Source of the DNA: Glaciecola sp034112105
GTDB taxonomy: Bacteria; Pseudomonadota; Gammaproteobacteria; Enterobacterales; Alteromonadaceae
Reading direction: 5' to 3'
DNA length: 12,755 nt
Assembly (NCBI GenBank): GCA_034112105.1
Contig: JAWUVZ010000120.1
Coordinates: 1 to 12,755, forward strand
The notes under the pieces are model-generated. The model saw nothing but the letters and a program-made list of their open reading frames with translations, was not told where the DNA came from and did no database searches. This document shows, piece after piece, positions 5,801-12,755 of the stretch; the stretch's first letter is position 1; each line of letters begins with the position of its first letter. The translations under genes and the position numbers were made by a program.

Positions 5801-6684
5801 GATCTATTTTTAGCCTATTCATAATGTTTGCAGAAAACTTTGCGTATCTTGGCAATCTACATTAGTTAGAAAAAAGAAACTAGCTGTACTGAATAGTAAG
5901 CAGTATTTAAGCGCTACAAACCTTCTTTTGAAATGACCGCTTTTATCCAAATTGAAGATAACGCTAACTAAGAAACGGCGACTCTTGGCACTAAACGCTC
6001 ATTTGATATCTTCATGCTCGTGTGACGGCTATTGCCGTATTCAAGCCCGTGATGAATCGGCAAAAAATACAATATGACGACCTTACCTAATCAGGCAAAA
6101 AAGAACAATAAGTTGCCTGTCGTCAAAATTGATTAAAGGGCTCCTTAGAGCGAATAGGGAACATTGGGGCGATTAGCTTTTCAATCGGTTAAATACCACT
6201 TACCCACCGAAAGCAAATATCTAACTGCGGTGAAAATCGAGCGCCGCCTCAGATAAGTCTGTTTTAATAAAAGCAGTTCATCATCATAAACAAAAGCAAA
6301 ATTCAAAACTGGTTTACACAACAGTGAGAGGCGCTTGCTTTGAATTCTAAATTAAGTATAAAGATCTGATTAATAACAGAAAAGTATCAGATTTTTACTT
6401 CCTTCGGAATATAAAATAGATATCAATATGAACCATATAGGCATCATGTATTTTGATTTCAGGCAAATGACGCTTTATTTCACCTATACTCCATTAATGG
6501 TTAATAACCCTCCTCCTTTTCCTCTTATTGCCGATACAAAAAGAATAAGTTTACGCTGAAAATTTTGATTTTCATTATTAAGTATGCCCCTTTTGTCAAC
6601 CGTTTTTTTGAAAAAGCGCAGATTGGAATTTCTATCAGACTACAAAATGCAAAAATTGTATTCTTCATTAAATGGAACATCATC
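5801..6684. other. Long intergenic stretch upstream of the porin gene
   Basis: About 880 bp carry no supported gene. A 20-codon frame at 6074-6136 is too short to call. Visible structures are the dyad ATCTGAT/ATCAGAT (6364-6392) followed by four T, and GAAAAT-TTTG-ATTTTC (6558-6573) just upstream of the porin. No convincing promoter pair for the porin could be fixed. Confidence 0.6.
6364..6396 (+). terminator. Hairpin followed by T residues, possible orphan terminator
   Basis: ATCTGAT (6364-6370) and ATCAGAT (6386-6392) are exact complements with a 15-base loop, followed by TTTT. The stem is AT-rich and the loop large, and no gene ends nearby, so this may be a leftover of a deleted gene. Confidence 0.25.
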
Positions 6685-7725
6685 ATGAAAAAAAGCCTGC
6701 TAATGGGAGTTTGTTTGTTCACTGTAGCAAGCCTAGCTGCGCAAGAAGTTAGTATTAGTGTCATCAACGATTCGAGTTATGTCGTTTCAGGTGGCATTAA
6801 TGAAGCAGGAACGTCAAGAACATTAGCAGTAGGTAGCTTTGAGTATCAACTGAATGACGATTACCTCGTGCATATTGAGGGCCAGTTGCAGCGTGGTGAG
6901 AATGGTAGTGATGATGTTAGAGACATACAGGCGTACTCAAATATCGACGAAGATGATTTCAGTAAACTTTATGAAATTTGGTTTCAAGGTGATTACGACG
7001 AATTAGGTTTGAGATTTAAAGTGGGTCAAGTTGATGCAAATACCGAGTTTGGATTTGTTAACCATAGCGGTGAATTTATAAATTCCTCAATGGGATTTAG
7101 TCCTACTATTTTGTTTCTTCCAACTTACCCCATCCCCACCCTATCGATGAACGTATTCTTAGATGTCAATGAAATTTCTCATATAGGGTTAGGCATATAT
7201 TCCGATGAAAGCAATGAATTTGATGAGGTGTTCACCATAGCTGAATGGCAAACTCAGTTCGAAAGTGCCACATTGAAATTGGGTGCATGGAACCAAACAG
7301 GTGATATCGATAGACTAGACATGACAGCGAGCCAAGACGGTACAAACGGCTACTACTTGGCAGTTGAGGGAGGCTTATCCTTATTGTGGCTTAACGCTGC
7401 TTCTGCTGGATGGTATTCCCAACTTGGATATGCTGACGACTCAGTGGGGGAAATTGACCTGCATCTTGGTGTAGGCCTAGTATTGTATGATACGTTTAAC
7501 AACCAGGGTGACCTCGCTGGCATAGGCATGACCCGTATTAATACCAGTCAATATTTGCACGATGAATTAAACAAGAATGAAACTTCCATTGAAATATTCT
7601 ATCGATATCAGTTAAACCAGTACATAGCGTTGAAACCAGATATTCAGTACATCATTAGCCCCGGTAGTGACAAATTTGCGTCAGACGCGCTTGTTGTTAC
7701 TCTTCGCACAGAATTCAGTTTTTAA
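6685..7725 (+). CDS. OprB-family outer-membrane porin
   Basis: The 346-residue precursor forms an outer-membrane beta-barrel. The OprB family was defined by carbohydrate-selective porins. Residues 1-19 are a signal peptide (MKKSLLMGVCLFTVASLAA). The diagnostic OprB stretch is at about 112-142: VGQVDANTEFGF, then GEFINSSMGFSPTI. Alternating amphipathic strands continue to the end, and the protein closes with TLRTEFSF, whose terminal Phe is the usual outer-membrane assembly signal. An open frame extends 40 codons upstream, but the signal peptide fixes the start at 6685, with GGA eight bases before it. At 346 residues it is shorter than classical OprB (around 420-450). Substrate cannot be deduced; sugars are the family expectation. 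No transporter or sugar-use genes are adjacent. Confidence 0.88.
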   Translation: MKKSLLMGVCLFTVASLAAQEVSISVINDSSYVVSGGINEAGTSRTLAVGSFEYQLNDDYLVHIEGQLQRGENGSDDVRDIQAYSNIDEDDFSKLYEIWFQGDYDELGLRFKVGQVDANTEFGFVNHSGEFINSSMGFSPTILFLPTYPIPTLSMNVFLDVNEISHIGLGIYSDESNEFDEVFTIAEWQTQFESATLKLGAWNQTGDIDRLDMTASQDGTNGYYLAVEGGLSLLWLNAASAGWYSQLGYADDSVGEIDLHLGVGLVLYDTFNNQGDLAGIGMTRINTSQYLHDELNKNETSIEIFYRYQLNQYIALKPDIQYIISPGSDKFASDALVVTLRTEFSF

Positions 7726-7740
7726 GGTAAGAAAAATAAA

Positions 7741-7917
7741 AATTGCAAACAAAACAAACACTGCGTGGCGCTATTTGGTGCACTATTTTTAATAATGGGT
7801 GTCGTGGGATATTGGGGTGTAAAAAACATGTCTTCTATCCTGGATTATATAGTCGGACCTGCTTGGATGACTGCAGATGGGGCAATGGAGGGTACGATTG
7901 GTATTAGGGACAATTGA
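7741..7917 (+). pseudogene. N-terminal stub of a methyl-accepting chemotaxis protein
   Basis: The frame encodes a transmembrane segment, VALFGALFLIMGVVGYWGV, followed by KNMSSILDYIVGPAWMTADG and AMEGTIGIRDN, then a stop. The start of the periplasmic region with PAW-ADGAMEGTIGI is typical of chemoreceptors of Shewanella- and Alteromonas-like bacteria. The rest of the sensor, the HAMP and the signalling domains are absent, and no ATG with a ribosome site precedes it. The stub lies 15 bp after the porin stop and in the same frame, with no other stop in between. It is a deletion remnant; an ancestral porin-chemoreceptor pair is an inference. Confidence 0.65.
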
Positions 7918-8059
7918 TTGCTACTGTAAAATTTGAGGTCAGCGAACTTTCGTCCAAAAGCGTGAACTTCTTGGTATATATGCTTTTAAACTTCATTTAC
8001 TCTTTTAGTACCTTATTTTGATCGTTATAAAATAGTAGCGGAATTACTTTATGATTAGA

Positions 8060-8077
8060 TTAGATTTGATAATCTAA
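8060..8077. repeat. Perfect 7-bp hairpin with 4-base loop
   Basis: TTAGATT and AATCTAA flank TGAT. The stem is AT-rich, no T run follows, and no gene lies next to it. Function is unknown. Confidence 0.4.
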
Positions 8078-8167
8078 GAAGTTTGGTTTTGAGGGCGTTT
8101 ATAGTTGTATTTTGCCTTTTCTATCTTAGCCCCTTCGCCTGAGTTATCGAATTTACAATGATGATTT

Positions 8168-8395
8168 TTAGTGAGAAGCGGAGCTGATTGAAAGGTCTGC
8201 ACTGGGCAGTTTATAGTCGACGTACCTGTTTTTACTAACTACTTCCGTCACGAGCGAATTATAGTTATCCGATTGAATAAAACGTGACTGGAACGTTTTC
8301 TCCCATAGGAGCCGTTGACTTATCTTGGTTGAAGACAAAAAATGCCTGATAGCTGAGTCAAGCTGTTGTCGATTTTTATCGTTATCTTTTGGCAA
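8168..8395 (-). pseudogene. Possible degraded hypothetical ORF
   Basis: A 75-codon frame begins at TTG (8395) with no ribosome site. It is open further upstream for about ten codons, to a TAA, without an ATG. The middle (FLPKDNDKNRQQLDSAIRHF onward) has a protein-like composition, but no family is recognised. The C-terminal codons run through the GGGCAGTTTATAG block shared with intergenic repeats elsewhere in the window, which suggests the frame has lost its original end. It is either a remnant or a chance frame. Confidence 0.22.
8204..8219 (+). repeat. Dispersed intergenic repeat, partial copy C
   Basis: GGGCAGTTTATAG is shared with the start of copy A at 3582, in the same orientation. The second block of the repeat is not present here. 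Confidence 0.35.
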
Positions 8396-8512
8396 GAAAG
8401 TGCCAAAACCGGTCTTTAGGCTTATTTATATTTGACCACTTAATAGAAGCGGACTTTCTAGAAACGCACTTTGACGGGCAAGAATGCCGTATCTTAGTAT
8501 AAGCCAATTAAC

Positions 8513-8796
8513 TTATTCAGTGCAAAGAGTGCCGTTTTCTTTTATTGTCTTGAGCCATTCGTTAGACACGATAAGTGCTTGCTCAATTTCTTCTGGCGTC
8601 AACTGAGATTCCAATTTCTGCTGATATCGTGAATATTTATTATACAAGTCATTACTATCGGTTAGCTCTAAAACAATTTGATTATTTGAGTACGCTTTAA
8701 TTCGCCCATTAGTAACAGTGTTTTAATTGAAACAGCTATGTGCCGCTCTTTTTTTACTAAATTAAACAACAATTCCCACATTGCTCGAATAGTCAT
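8513..8796 (-). pseudogene. Small hypothetical gene broken by a single frameshift
   Basis: Two adjoining frames make one plausible protein. The first runs from ATG at 8796 and encodes MTIRAMWELLFNLVKKERHI followed by AVSIK. The second encodes TVTNGRIKAYSNNQIVLELT and continues to LTPEEIEQALIVSNEWLKTI and ENGTLCTE before the stop at 8513. The switch must fall within the short A-run near 8721-8726, because both frames meet stops soon outside it. Restoring one A would give a continuous 94-residue protein. The tail is predicted to be helical, charged and coiled-coil-like. No family is recognised. It lies downstream of, and on the same strand as, the PadR operon. A sequencing error is the main alternative to a true mutation. 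Confidence 0.5.
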
Positions 8797-8882
8797 AAGC
8801 TCTGAAAAATAACAAAAAGGGAATGTTAGTTATTGCAGAAAAGCCGGCATCTGCCAGCTTCCTTATTGGTCAATGAATAATT

Positions 8883-9590
8883 TTACTTTGAAAACCGCTT
8901 AAGCTTAAACAAAAAGCAAACATACAAAGGTAAAATGTAAAATGGTGCCAACATCATAAAGGCCAAGATCGGCCCCACTTTTTGGGCAACAGGCTCTGTA
9001 GAACTAATTACCGTATATCCGAAAAGGTAAGGTAACAACATAAAAGCGAAAGCAAATATGCTAAATACCCAAACCGACGGATTAGACTTTTTCAAAAACA
9101 AATAAGTCGAACCGGCGAACACTATTGCCCAGAGTATGGAGGGGCTATTAATGAACATGCCAAGTTCAAGGTGAGATATGCCGCTCTCATTCCATACAAG
9201 TCTCCAATATTCGGTATTAACCAATATGAAATGTATTTCACCCGCCAACAAAAGCTGCCACAGGTGCTCTGAAGGCTCATTTACGTTTGATAACCAGCCA
9301 ACGAACAAAGCGATTGTAGGCAACGTCAGTACACATAAAACGATACTCAGCGCTTTTACAAAACCTGTCGATTTTACCATCGCGTTTTGCCCATCCCAAA
9401 TTGCCAATGCTGTTTGTCGTAGTAGCCAGTTGGTTGCATCTTGATTAGTCTGCTGACGCTCTAAGTATTCTTCTTCCATATCGCCAATAAGCTCGTCACG
9501 GTATACAGGATTTGCTAATCGAGACAATAACCACGTAACTAACTTGGGCATTGCAGTGCGGTGTTCTTCAGATGAATTAGTATTAAGCAT
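8883..9590 (-). CDS. Permease-prefix-domain membrane protein, partner of PadR
   Basis: The protein has 235 residues. Positions about 15-70 resemble the prefix domain found in front of some MacB/FtsX-type ABC permeases next to PadR regulators, with the core YRDELIGDMEEEYLER at 30-45. Four predicted membrane helices follow at about 78-100, 150-166, 172-195 and 206-228. No MacB periplasmic core, FtsX domain or ATPase is attached or adjacent, so this is a standalone version of unknown role in the inner membrane. Its ATG overlaps the last eight bases of the PadR gene (ATGCTTAA), and GGAGG lies eight bases upstream within PadR, so the two genes are translationally coupled. Alternative readings are a membrane sensor that controls PadR or a stress-response membrane protein. 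The prefix-domain call is moderately sure. Confidence 0.8.
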   Translation of the reverse strand: MLNTNSSEEHRTAMPKLVTWLLSRLANPVYRDELIGDMEEEYLERQQTNQDATNWLLRQTALAIWDGQNAMVKSTGFVKALSIVLCVLTLPTIALFVGWLSNVNEPSEHLWQLLLAGEIHFILVNTEYWRLVWNESGISHLELGMFINSPSILWAIVFAGSTYLFLKKSNPSVWVFSIFAFAFMLLPYLFGYTVISSTEPVAQKVGPILAFMMLAPFYILPLYVCFLFKLKRFSK

Positions 9591-9921
9591 GACACTCGCC
9601 TCCTATAGTAAGAGCAATGTCTTTCCACATTGTATCCATGGCCTGCTTAGCGTGTTTAAGTGCAGCTTTGCCTTCACCAGTCACAGAAAAAAAGCGTTTA
9701 GGTCTGCCACCACGTTGAGCAGTAGACTCTCCAAGTTTAGACACGACTAAGCCTTTCTTTTCCATTCGCTCAAGAGTTGAGTATAAAGCACCTAGTGCAA
9801 CATCTCTGTTTATCTCTGACTGTAAAAGCTGACGAATTGCGGCACCATAAGCTTTGGTTTCTAGTCGCAACAATGCGAGCAAAACTGTTTGTTCAAATTC
9901 ACCTAACGTTTTTTGATTCAT
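9583..9921 (-). CDS. PadR-family transcriptional regulator
   Basis: This 112-residue winged-helix repressor is in the size range of compact (subfamily 2-like) PadR proteins. FEQTVLLALLRLETKAYGAAIRQLL (residues 9-33) forms the first helices, GALYSTLERMEKKGLV (44-59) is the recognition helix and its continuation, and RGGRPKRFFSVTGEG (70-84) is the wing. The last part is the short dimerisation helix. A strong ribosome site, AGGAG, precedes the ATG at 9921. The paired 12-bp ACAATGT-type sites directly upstream are probably its own operators. It heads an operon with the coupled membrane protein, whose expression it likely controls. The inducing ligand is unknown. Confidence 0.93.
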   Translation of the reverse strand: MNQKTLGEFEQTVLLALLRLETKAYGAAIRQLLQSEINRDVALGALYSTLERMEKKGLVVSKLGESTAQRGGRPKRFFSVTGEGKAALKHAKQAMDTMWKDIALTIGGECHA

Positions 9922-9940
9922 AATAATCTCCTATATTTTC

Positions 9941-9992
9941 CTACAATGTAGTTGTTAAGATGAATTCTACAACGGTAAATACTACATTGTAG
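9941..9992 (-). promoter_or_regulatory. Paired PadR-type operator arms over the padR promoter
   Basis: CTACAATGTAGT (9941-9952) is the exact complement of ACTACATTGTAG (9981-9992). Each arm is itself a near-palindrome with the ACA/TGT core known from PadR operators. Their centres are about 40 bp apart, close to four helical turns. Between them, on the minus strand, is a TAGAAT -10-like box (9964-9969). Binding by the adjacent PadR is inferred. Confidence 0.65.
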
Positions 9993-10427
9993 TAATTTAA
10001 AGGGATACATAGTTATATCAAATTATACACGCCAGAATGTTTGTGATTATTCTTTCGATGTTGAAACCTAGTATTTTTTGAAGTAAAAGTGAAGAAATCT
10101 CGTTCCCAATCAAATAGAGGGAAATATTAGTCCGGGTTGCTAGAATCAAAAATAGAAGATAGTGAGAAAATGTTTAATGATTTTAATATCAACTATGGCT
10201 ATATCCTTGGTCAGAGTAATTATCTGGCTGAGATAGTTTACATAATTTTAGTTCGCCCAAAACAACCGTCGAATAGCCTGAGTTAACAGCAAAAACTGGC
10301 TAAGATAAGTTCGGGCAGTTGGGAGGTGTCGGCATACTGAGCAATATGACTGCTGTGCCCTCAATAAACGGTCTTGTTGTAATGCCAGCACAGACAAAAT
10401 AGTAGTGATGCTAATATCTAGCTGTAC
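9993..10427. other. Intergenic stretch between the metallopeptidase and PadR operon
   Basis: About 435 bp show no supported gene. A 38-codon plus-strand frame at 10170-10286 lacks a ribosome site and has no recognisable product. The second copy of the dispersed repeat occupies 10313-10368. No convincing terminator for the metallopeptidase gene was found. Confidence 0.55.
10313..10368 (+). repeat. Dispersed intergenic repeat, copy B
   Basis: It begins GGGCAGTT and contains AGCAATATGACTGCTGTGCC (10340-10359), which differs from copy A at 3609-3628 by two bases. The distance between the two blocks is identical in both copies. Confidence 0.5.
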
Positions 10428-12065
10428 TTATTCAAGATCTAAACTTGCTAAGCGAAGCGCTGCAGCTACGCCAACTTGAGATTCTGGAGACCACTTCACC
10501 ACGTTCGACAATAGATACTTCGCAAAGCTTTTATTGTCATGATCAGCCATAAAAAAGCCGACTTCATAATTTATTTGTATGCTCAAAGGAATGGCTTGAT
10601 AAAGCTCATTTGCAAATTTTTTGGCCTGTGTTATGTCTTCTTTAATGTCGTGAACCTGCATTAATCGTTGCATGGTGTATGGTTGCGGTTTTGCTGCATA
10701 ACTTGCCTCAAAGTAGCGCAGAGCCTGATTTATATGAGCGTCATACTGTTGTTTTTCGAGAGCCGACATTGACTTCTTTTTTTCGTTTTTAATTTGACGG
10801 CTTAAATTATAATAACTTTCACCTACAAAGTGCATTGTTTGTGCTTCTATTCCCTTGGGATACGCTACAGTAGCCTGAGCAGTTAGTTCAGGAACGATGT
10901 TAGTAGCTATTTCACCCGCTACAGTGAGTTCAGGAAGGCTTAGCAAGGCTTTATCTAAAAGAGTTTGCGCTTCACTATTATTGCCTTCAAAAAACCGGTA
11001 AGCAGCTAAGGTTGCCTGCGACAAAGGATCGTTAAGTGCAGCACCTTTTGTTAGCATGTCTTCAAAAGCTTTGTTCTGCGACTTGCCAAATCCTAATGGC
11101 GCAATTACCGCATAGCTTTGACCAATTGAGAGGGGCGTTATAGTTACCTTCGCTTCCACTTGAGGCCGCGGAAACTGCGCGCCGTTTAAGCTTCCGATAC
11201 GCCCGTATTTACGAATGAGCGCTTTAAATTCACCTAAACTAATATCAAAAGATTGATTAAAAGCATCTACGCCATTTACTCCAGTTGCCTGCAAAGCAAG
11301 CATATTAGCCAAATTAGACGTGTAATCATCGAAACCATTGCGGCTACTTAGCATCATGAAATGGGTGACTAACCATGCAGATGGATACATACGATTGTTT
11401 AAAATGTCGCTGTCATCATAACCTTGCAGAGAAAATAAGCTGTCGAGCTTAAGCATGTTAATGCGCTGCAGTTGCATTAATCGCATACCTGGTGGCTGAC
11501 CAATTTTAACCACTTCGTCTTCTATTTTTATGGAGCTAAAAAATTCCGCAATCCCTTCACTATACCAGGTGGGATGACTAGGACCGGCAACAGCGCGCTG
11601 AAAAAAGTGTACATACTCATGAAATACAATATTTAAATCGTTGCCCAAAGTATTTTGCGAATCACCAATAACAATTATCGGCCCATTTAAAGTATTCGTA
11701 TAAAAGCCACCAACCCGCTGATTAGTGACAAATTGTGCGTACAAACTTTTGCTATTAAATCGGTAGGCGCTAAGTTTTGGCAAAGGTACGCTGTTATTAA
11801 GCTTAAGCAGTTGTTGTAAAGAGGCTTTGAACACCTCTAGCTGATCAATCATCTTAAGTGCTTCATGCTGAGCGATATCAGTATACAAGACAAAGTGCGA
11901 GGTTTCGTATTTCACCCAAGGTGTTTCGATAGATTGGGCGTTAGTGTTGTGAGCCATTAATAATAAAAGTAGACCGGCTATAATTGCCATAGCCAGTTGC
12001 AAAAAATTTGTCGATTGATCCACGTAGACCAGCGGCTCGGAAATACTTCTTTTATTCGCTAGCAT
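10428..12065 (-). CDS. Secreted HExxH zinc metallopeptidase with helical-repeat tail
   Basis: The precursor has 545 residues. A long hydrophobic segment at about 21-43 (LQLAMAIIAGLLLLLMA, then HNTNA before the predicted cut) is a signal peptide or membrane anchor, so the enzyme acts outside the cytoplasm. The active site is H149-E-Y-V-H153, with E170 in WYSEGIAEFF as the likely third zinc ligand, the layout of gluzincins of the peptidase-MA / DUF1570-like type. Residues from about 375 to the end are helical and TPR-like, including pairs such as AYRFFEGNNSEAQTLLDKAL and ALRYFEASYAAKP, probably for protein binding. The frame is open 31 codons further upstream, but AAGGA seven bases before the ATG at 12065 and the signal sequence favour this start. 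No substrate is known. It is a single gene. Confidence 0.85.
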   Translation of the reverse strand: MLANKRSISEPLVYVDQSTNFLQLAMAIIAGLLLLLMAHNTNAQSIETPWVKYETSHFVLYTDIAQHEALKMIDQLEVFKASLQQLLKLNNSVPLPKLSAYRFNSKSLYAQFVTNQRVGGFYTNTLNGPIIVIGDSQNTLGNDLNIVFHEYVHFFQRAVAGPSHPTWYSEGIAEFFSSIKIEDEVVKIGQPPGMRLMQLQRINMLKLDSLFSLQGYDDSDILNNRMYPSAWLVTHFMMLSSRNGFDDYTSNLANMLALQATGVNGVDAFNQSFDISLGEFKALIRKYGRIGSLNGAQFPRPQVEAKVTITPLSIGQSYAVIAPLGFGKSQNKAFEDMLTKGAALNDPLSQATLAAYRFFEGNNSEAQTLLDKALLSLPELTVAGEIATNIVPELTAQATVAYPKGIEAQTMHFVGESYYNLSRQIKNEKKKSMSALEKQQYDAHINQALRYFEASYAAKPQPYTMQRLMQVHDIKEDITQAKKFANELYQAIPLSIQINYEVGFFMADHDNKSFAKYLLSNVVKWSPESQVGVAAALRLASLDLE

Positions 12066-12160
12066 GTAAAAATCCTTTTTTTTAAATAAATCAATTGAGA
12101 CCGGCATCACATTATCTTGCTGCGTCGGCGAGTAGCACAATTCAATACCGCAAACCAAAT

Positions 12161-12193
12161 ATAATATAGCTTTGGGAACGGATATTAATATCC
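12161..12193 (-). promoter_or_regulatory. Possible metallopeptidase promoter with 14-bp palindrome
   Basis: On the minus strand a TATTAT -10-like box (12161-12166) lies about 95 bp before the start codon. The perfect palindrome GGATATTAATATCC (12180-12193) covers the place of the -35 box, where no good consensus hexamer is seen. This could be an activator or repressor site. The assignment is tentative. Confidence 0.35.
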
Positions 12194-12448
12194 AGTTTCA
12201 ACCATTAATTAACTTGCATACTTAGTTCACTATTGGATGAATATCACTATATCTATAAGCTGTTGAAAGCATATTTATAATTAGGTGCAGTCTTAATAAA
12301 AGTAGCTGCTAACGTTTGATTCTCCAAAGTGATGGTAATATCAAGATGTGTGACTCTTAGCGTAAGCCCTTTTTTTGTCTAAAGGTAGCATACGCTGAAA
12401 ATCCGCGCTCGGTTAAAGTGCCGGACCGATTTTGGGGTAGTTCCTATA
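12194..12448. other. Intergenic stretch upstream of the metallopeptidase
   Basis: No gene is supported. A small dyad, CTTAGCGTAAG (12356-12366), is followed by CCC and a run of seven T, a weak terminator-like element in the plus direction. Confidence 0.4.
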
Positions 12449-12755
12449 TTATATTGACCTGACTGCGTGCCATGCCCGCAACAGTGATGCTGCCAATACC
12501 TCAATATCGTCTTTATCGGTAAGCTGGGAAATGATGGAAATTCGGAGGATAGATTGATTTTTCCATTTTGCGCCTAGGACGAAATTTCTATTTTCCTCGC
12601 GAATTTTTTGGATGACTGCAGTTGTCATCTGATTTCGTTTTTCAAGTGCTTCGTTTTCGTCACCAAAAGCAATAGCTAGTTGATTCAATACTACTTGGTT
12701 TAGAATTCTGATCCCTGGCGTACCTGCCAAGTGTTGTTCTAGTAGTTTTGCGCAA
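12449..12755 (-). CDS. PLP-dependent decarboxylase, DDC family, C-terminal end (partial)
   Basis: Only the last 100 or so residues lie in the window; the frame continues through the right edge, reading AKLLEQHLAGTPGIRILNQV from the edge inward. The small C-terminal domain of group II amino-acid decarboxylases (DDC / pyridoxal_deC family) is recognisable: GIRILNQVVLNQLAIAFG, a central AVIQKIREENRNFVLGAKW, then ILRISIISQLTDKDDIEVLA and a terminal LLRAWHAV. Intact members are about 450-500 residues and remove the carboxyl group of aromatic or acidic amino acids with a PLP-lysine that would lie outside the window. The substrate cannot be judged from this part. The ATG-like start near 12730 is an internal TTG, not the true start. 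No clear terminator follows the stop codon. Confidence 0.82.
   Translation of the reverse strand, partial: CAKLLEQHLAGTPGIRILNQVVLNQLAIAFGDENEALEKRNQMTTAVIQKIREENRNFVLGAKWKNQSILRISIISQLTDKDDIEVLAASLLRAWHAVRSI

Larger units (their letters stand above)
7918..8512. other. Stretch of apparent gene debris
   Basis: No intact gene is seen. The first 250 bp are AT-rich and contain a perfect hairpin, TTAGATT-TGAT-AATCTAA (8060-8077). A weak minus-strand open frame (8168-8395) and one repeat block at 8204 follow. The stretch lies between two pseudogenes and is probably decayed coding sequence. Confidence 0.5.

Noticed and set aside
6074..6136. 20-codon frame starting MTTLPNQAKKNNKLP
   Set aside because: Too short, with no ribosome site and no neighbouring gene it could lead.
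6565..6684. 40-codon N-terminal extension of the porin
   Set aside because: A typical signal peptide starts at 6685; the extension would bury it and is not conserved-looking.
10170..10286. 38-codon frame starting MFNDFNINYGYILG
   Set aside because: No ribosome site, no family, and AT-rich composition typical of chance frames here.
12066..12158. 31-codon N-terminal extension of the metallopeptidase
   Set aside because: AAGGA seven bases before the ATG at 12065 and the position of the hydrophobic signal favour the shorter form, and the -10-like box lies just upstream of the extension.
1..12755. CRISPR array or large phage/plasmid module
   Set aside because: No regularly spaced direct repeats, integrase, replication or structural phage gene is visible.

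Overview
The window looks like chromosomal DNA from a marine gammaproteobacterium, most likely of the order Alteromonadales. This is an inference from low-to-moderate GC content, the protein families present (an OprB-type porin, a chemoreceptor remnant, an XRE protein with two membrane helices, a DDC-type PLP decarboxylase) and long, repeat-bearing intergenic stretches. No rRNA, complete tRNA, CRISPR array or phage module is visible. The region is gene-sparse and scarred. It holds one insertion sequence, several gene fragments and about seven intact genes, most of them single-gene transcription units.

Left part (1-3370): a complete IS30-family element (62-1285) with a 385-residue DDE transposase and 27-bp imperfect terminal repeats. 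A 500-bp gap follows, carrying a striking inverted repeat (1419-1437 / 1536-1554). Next is a zinc-dependent alcohol/aldehyde reductase of the YahK/CAD type (1821-2861) with its own promoter and a strong terminator. Convergent to it is the C-terminal fragment of a phytanoyl-CoA-dioxygenase-like protein (2999 to about 3275, minus strand), whose upstream junction is a GC-rich hairpin.

Middle part (3371-8512): a long gap with repeated CCGAAC/CTGAAC motifs, an A9-G7 tract and a 22-bp perfect palindrome leads to an XRE-family regulator with a two-helix membrane tail (4162-4575). The regulator's promoter is packed with GTTAC/GTAAC half-sites. It converges on a RhuM-Fic two-domain protein (4832-5800, minus strand) with a Doc-like active site. 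After another 880-bp gap comes an OprB-family porin (6685-7725). The N-terminal stub of a methyl-accepting chemotaxis protein follows immediately and in the same frame, then more gene debris.

Right part (8513-12755): all genes are on the minus strand. They are a small hypothetical gene broken by one frameshift (8513-8796); a two-gene operon of a PadR regulator and a permease-prefix-domain membrane protein whose start overlaps the PadR stop, preceded by paired 12-bp PadR-type operator arms; a secreted HExxH zinc metallopeptidase with a helical-repeat tail (10428-12065); and the C-terminal end of a PLP-dependent decarboxylase running off the window.

No coherent large new system is visible. The most interesting material is the RhuM-Fic protein beside a membrane-anchored XRE regulator, the PadR/prefix-domain pair, and the regulatory-looking dyads and dispersed repeats in the gaps.
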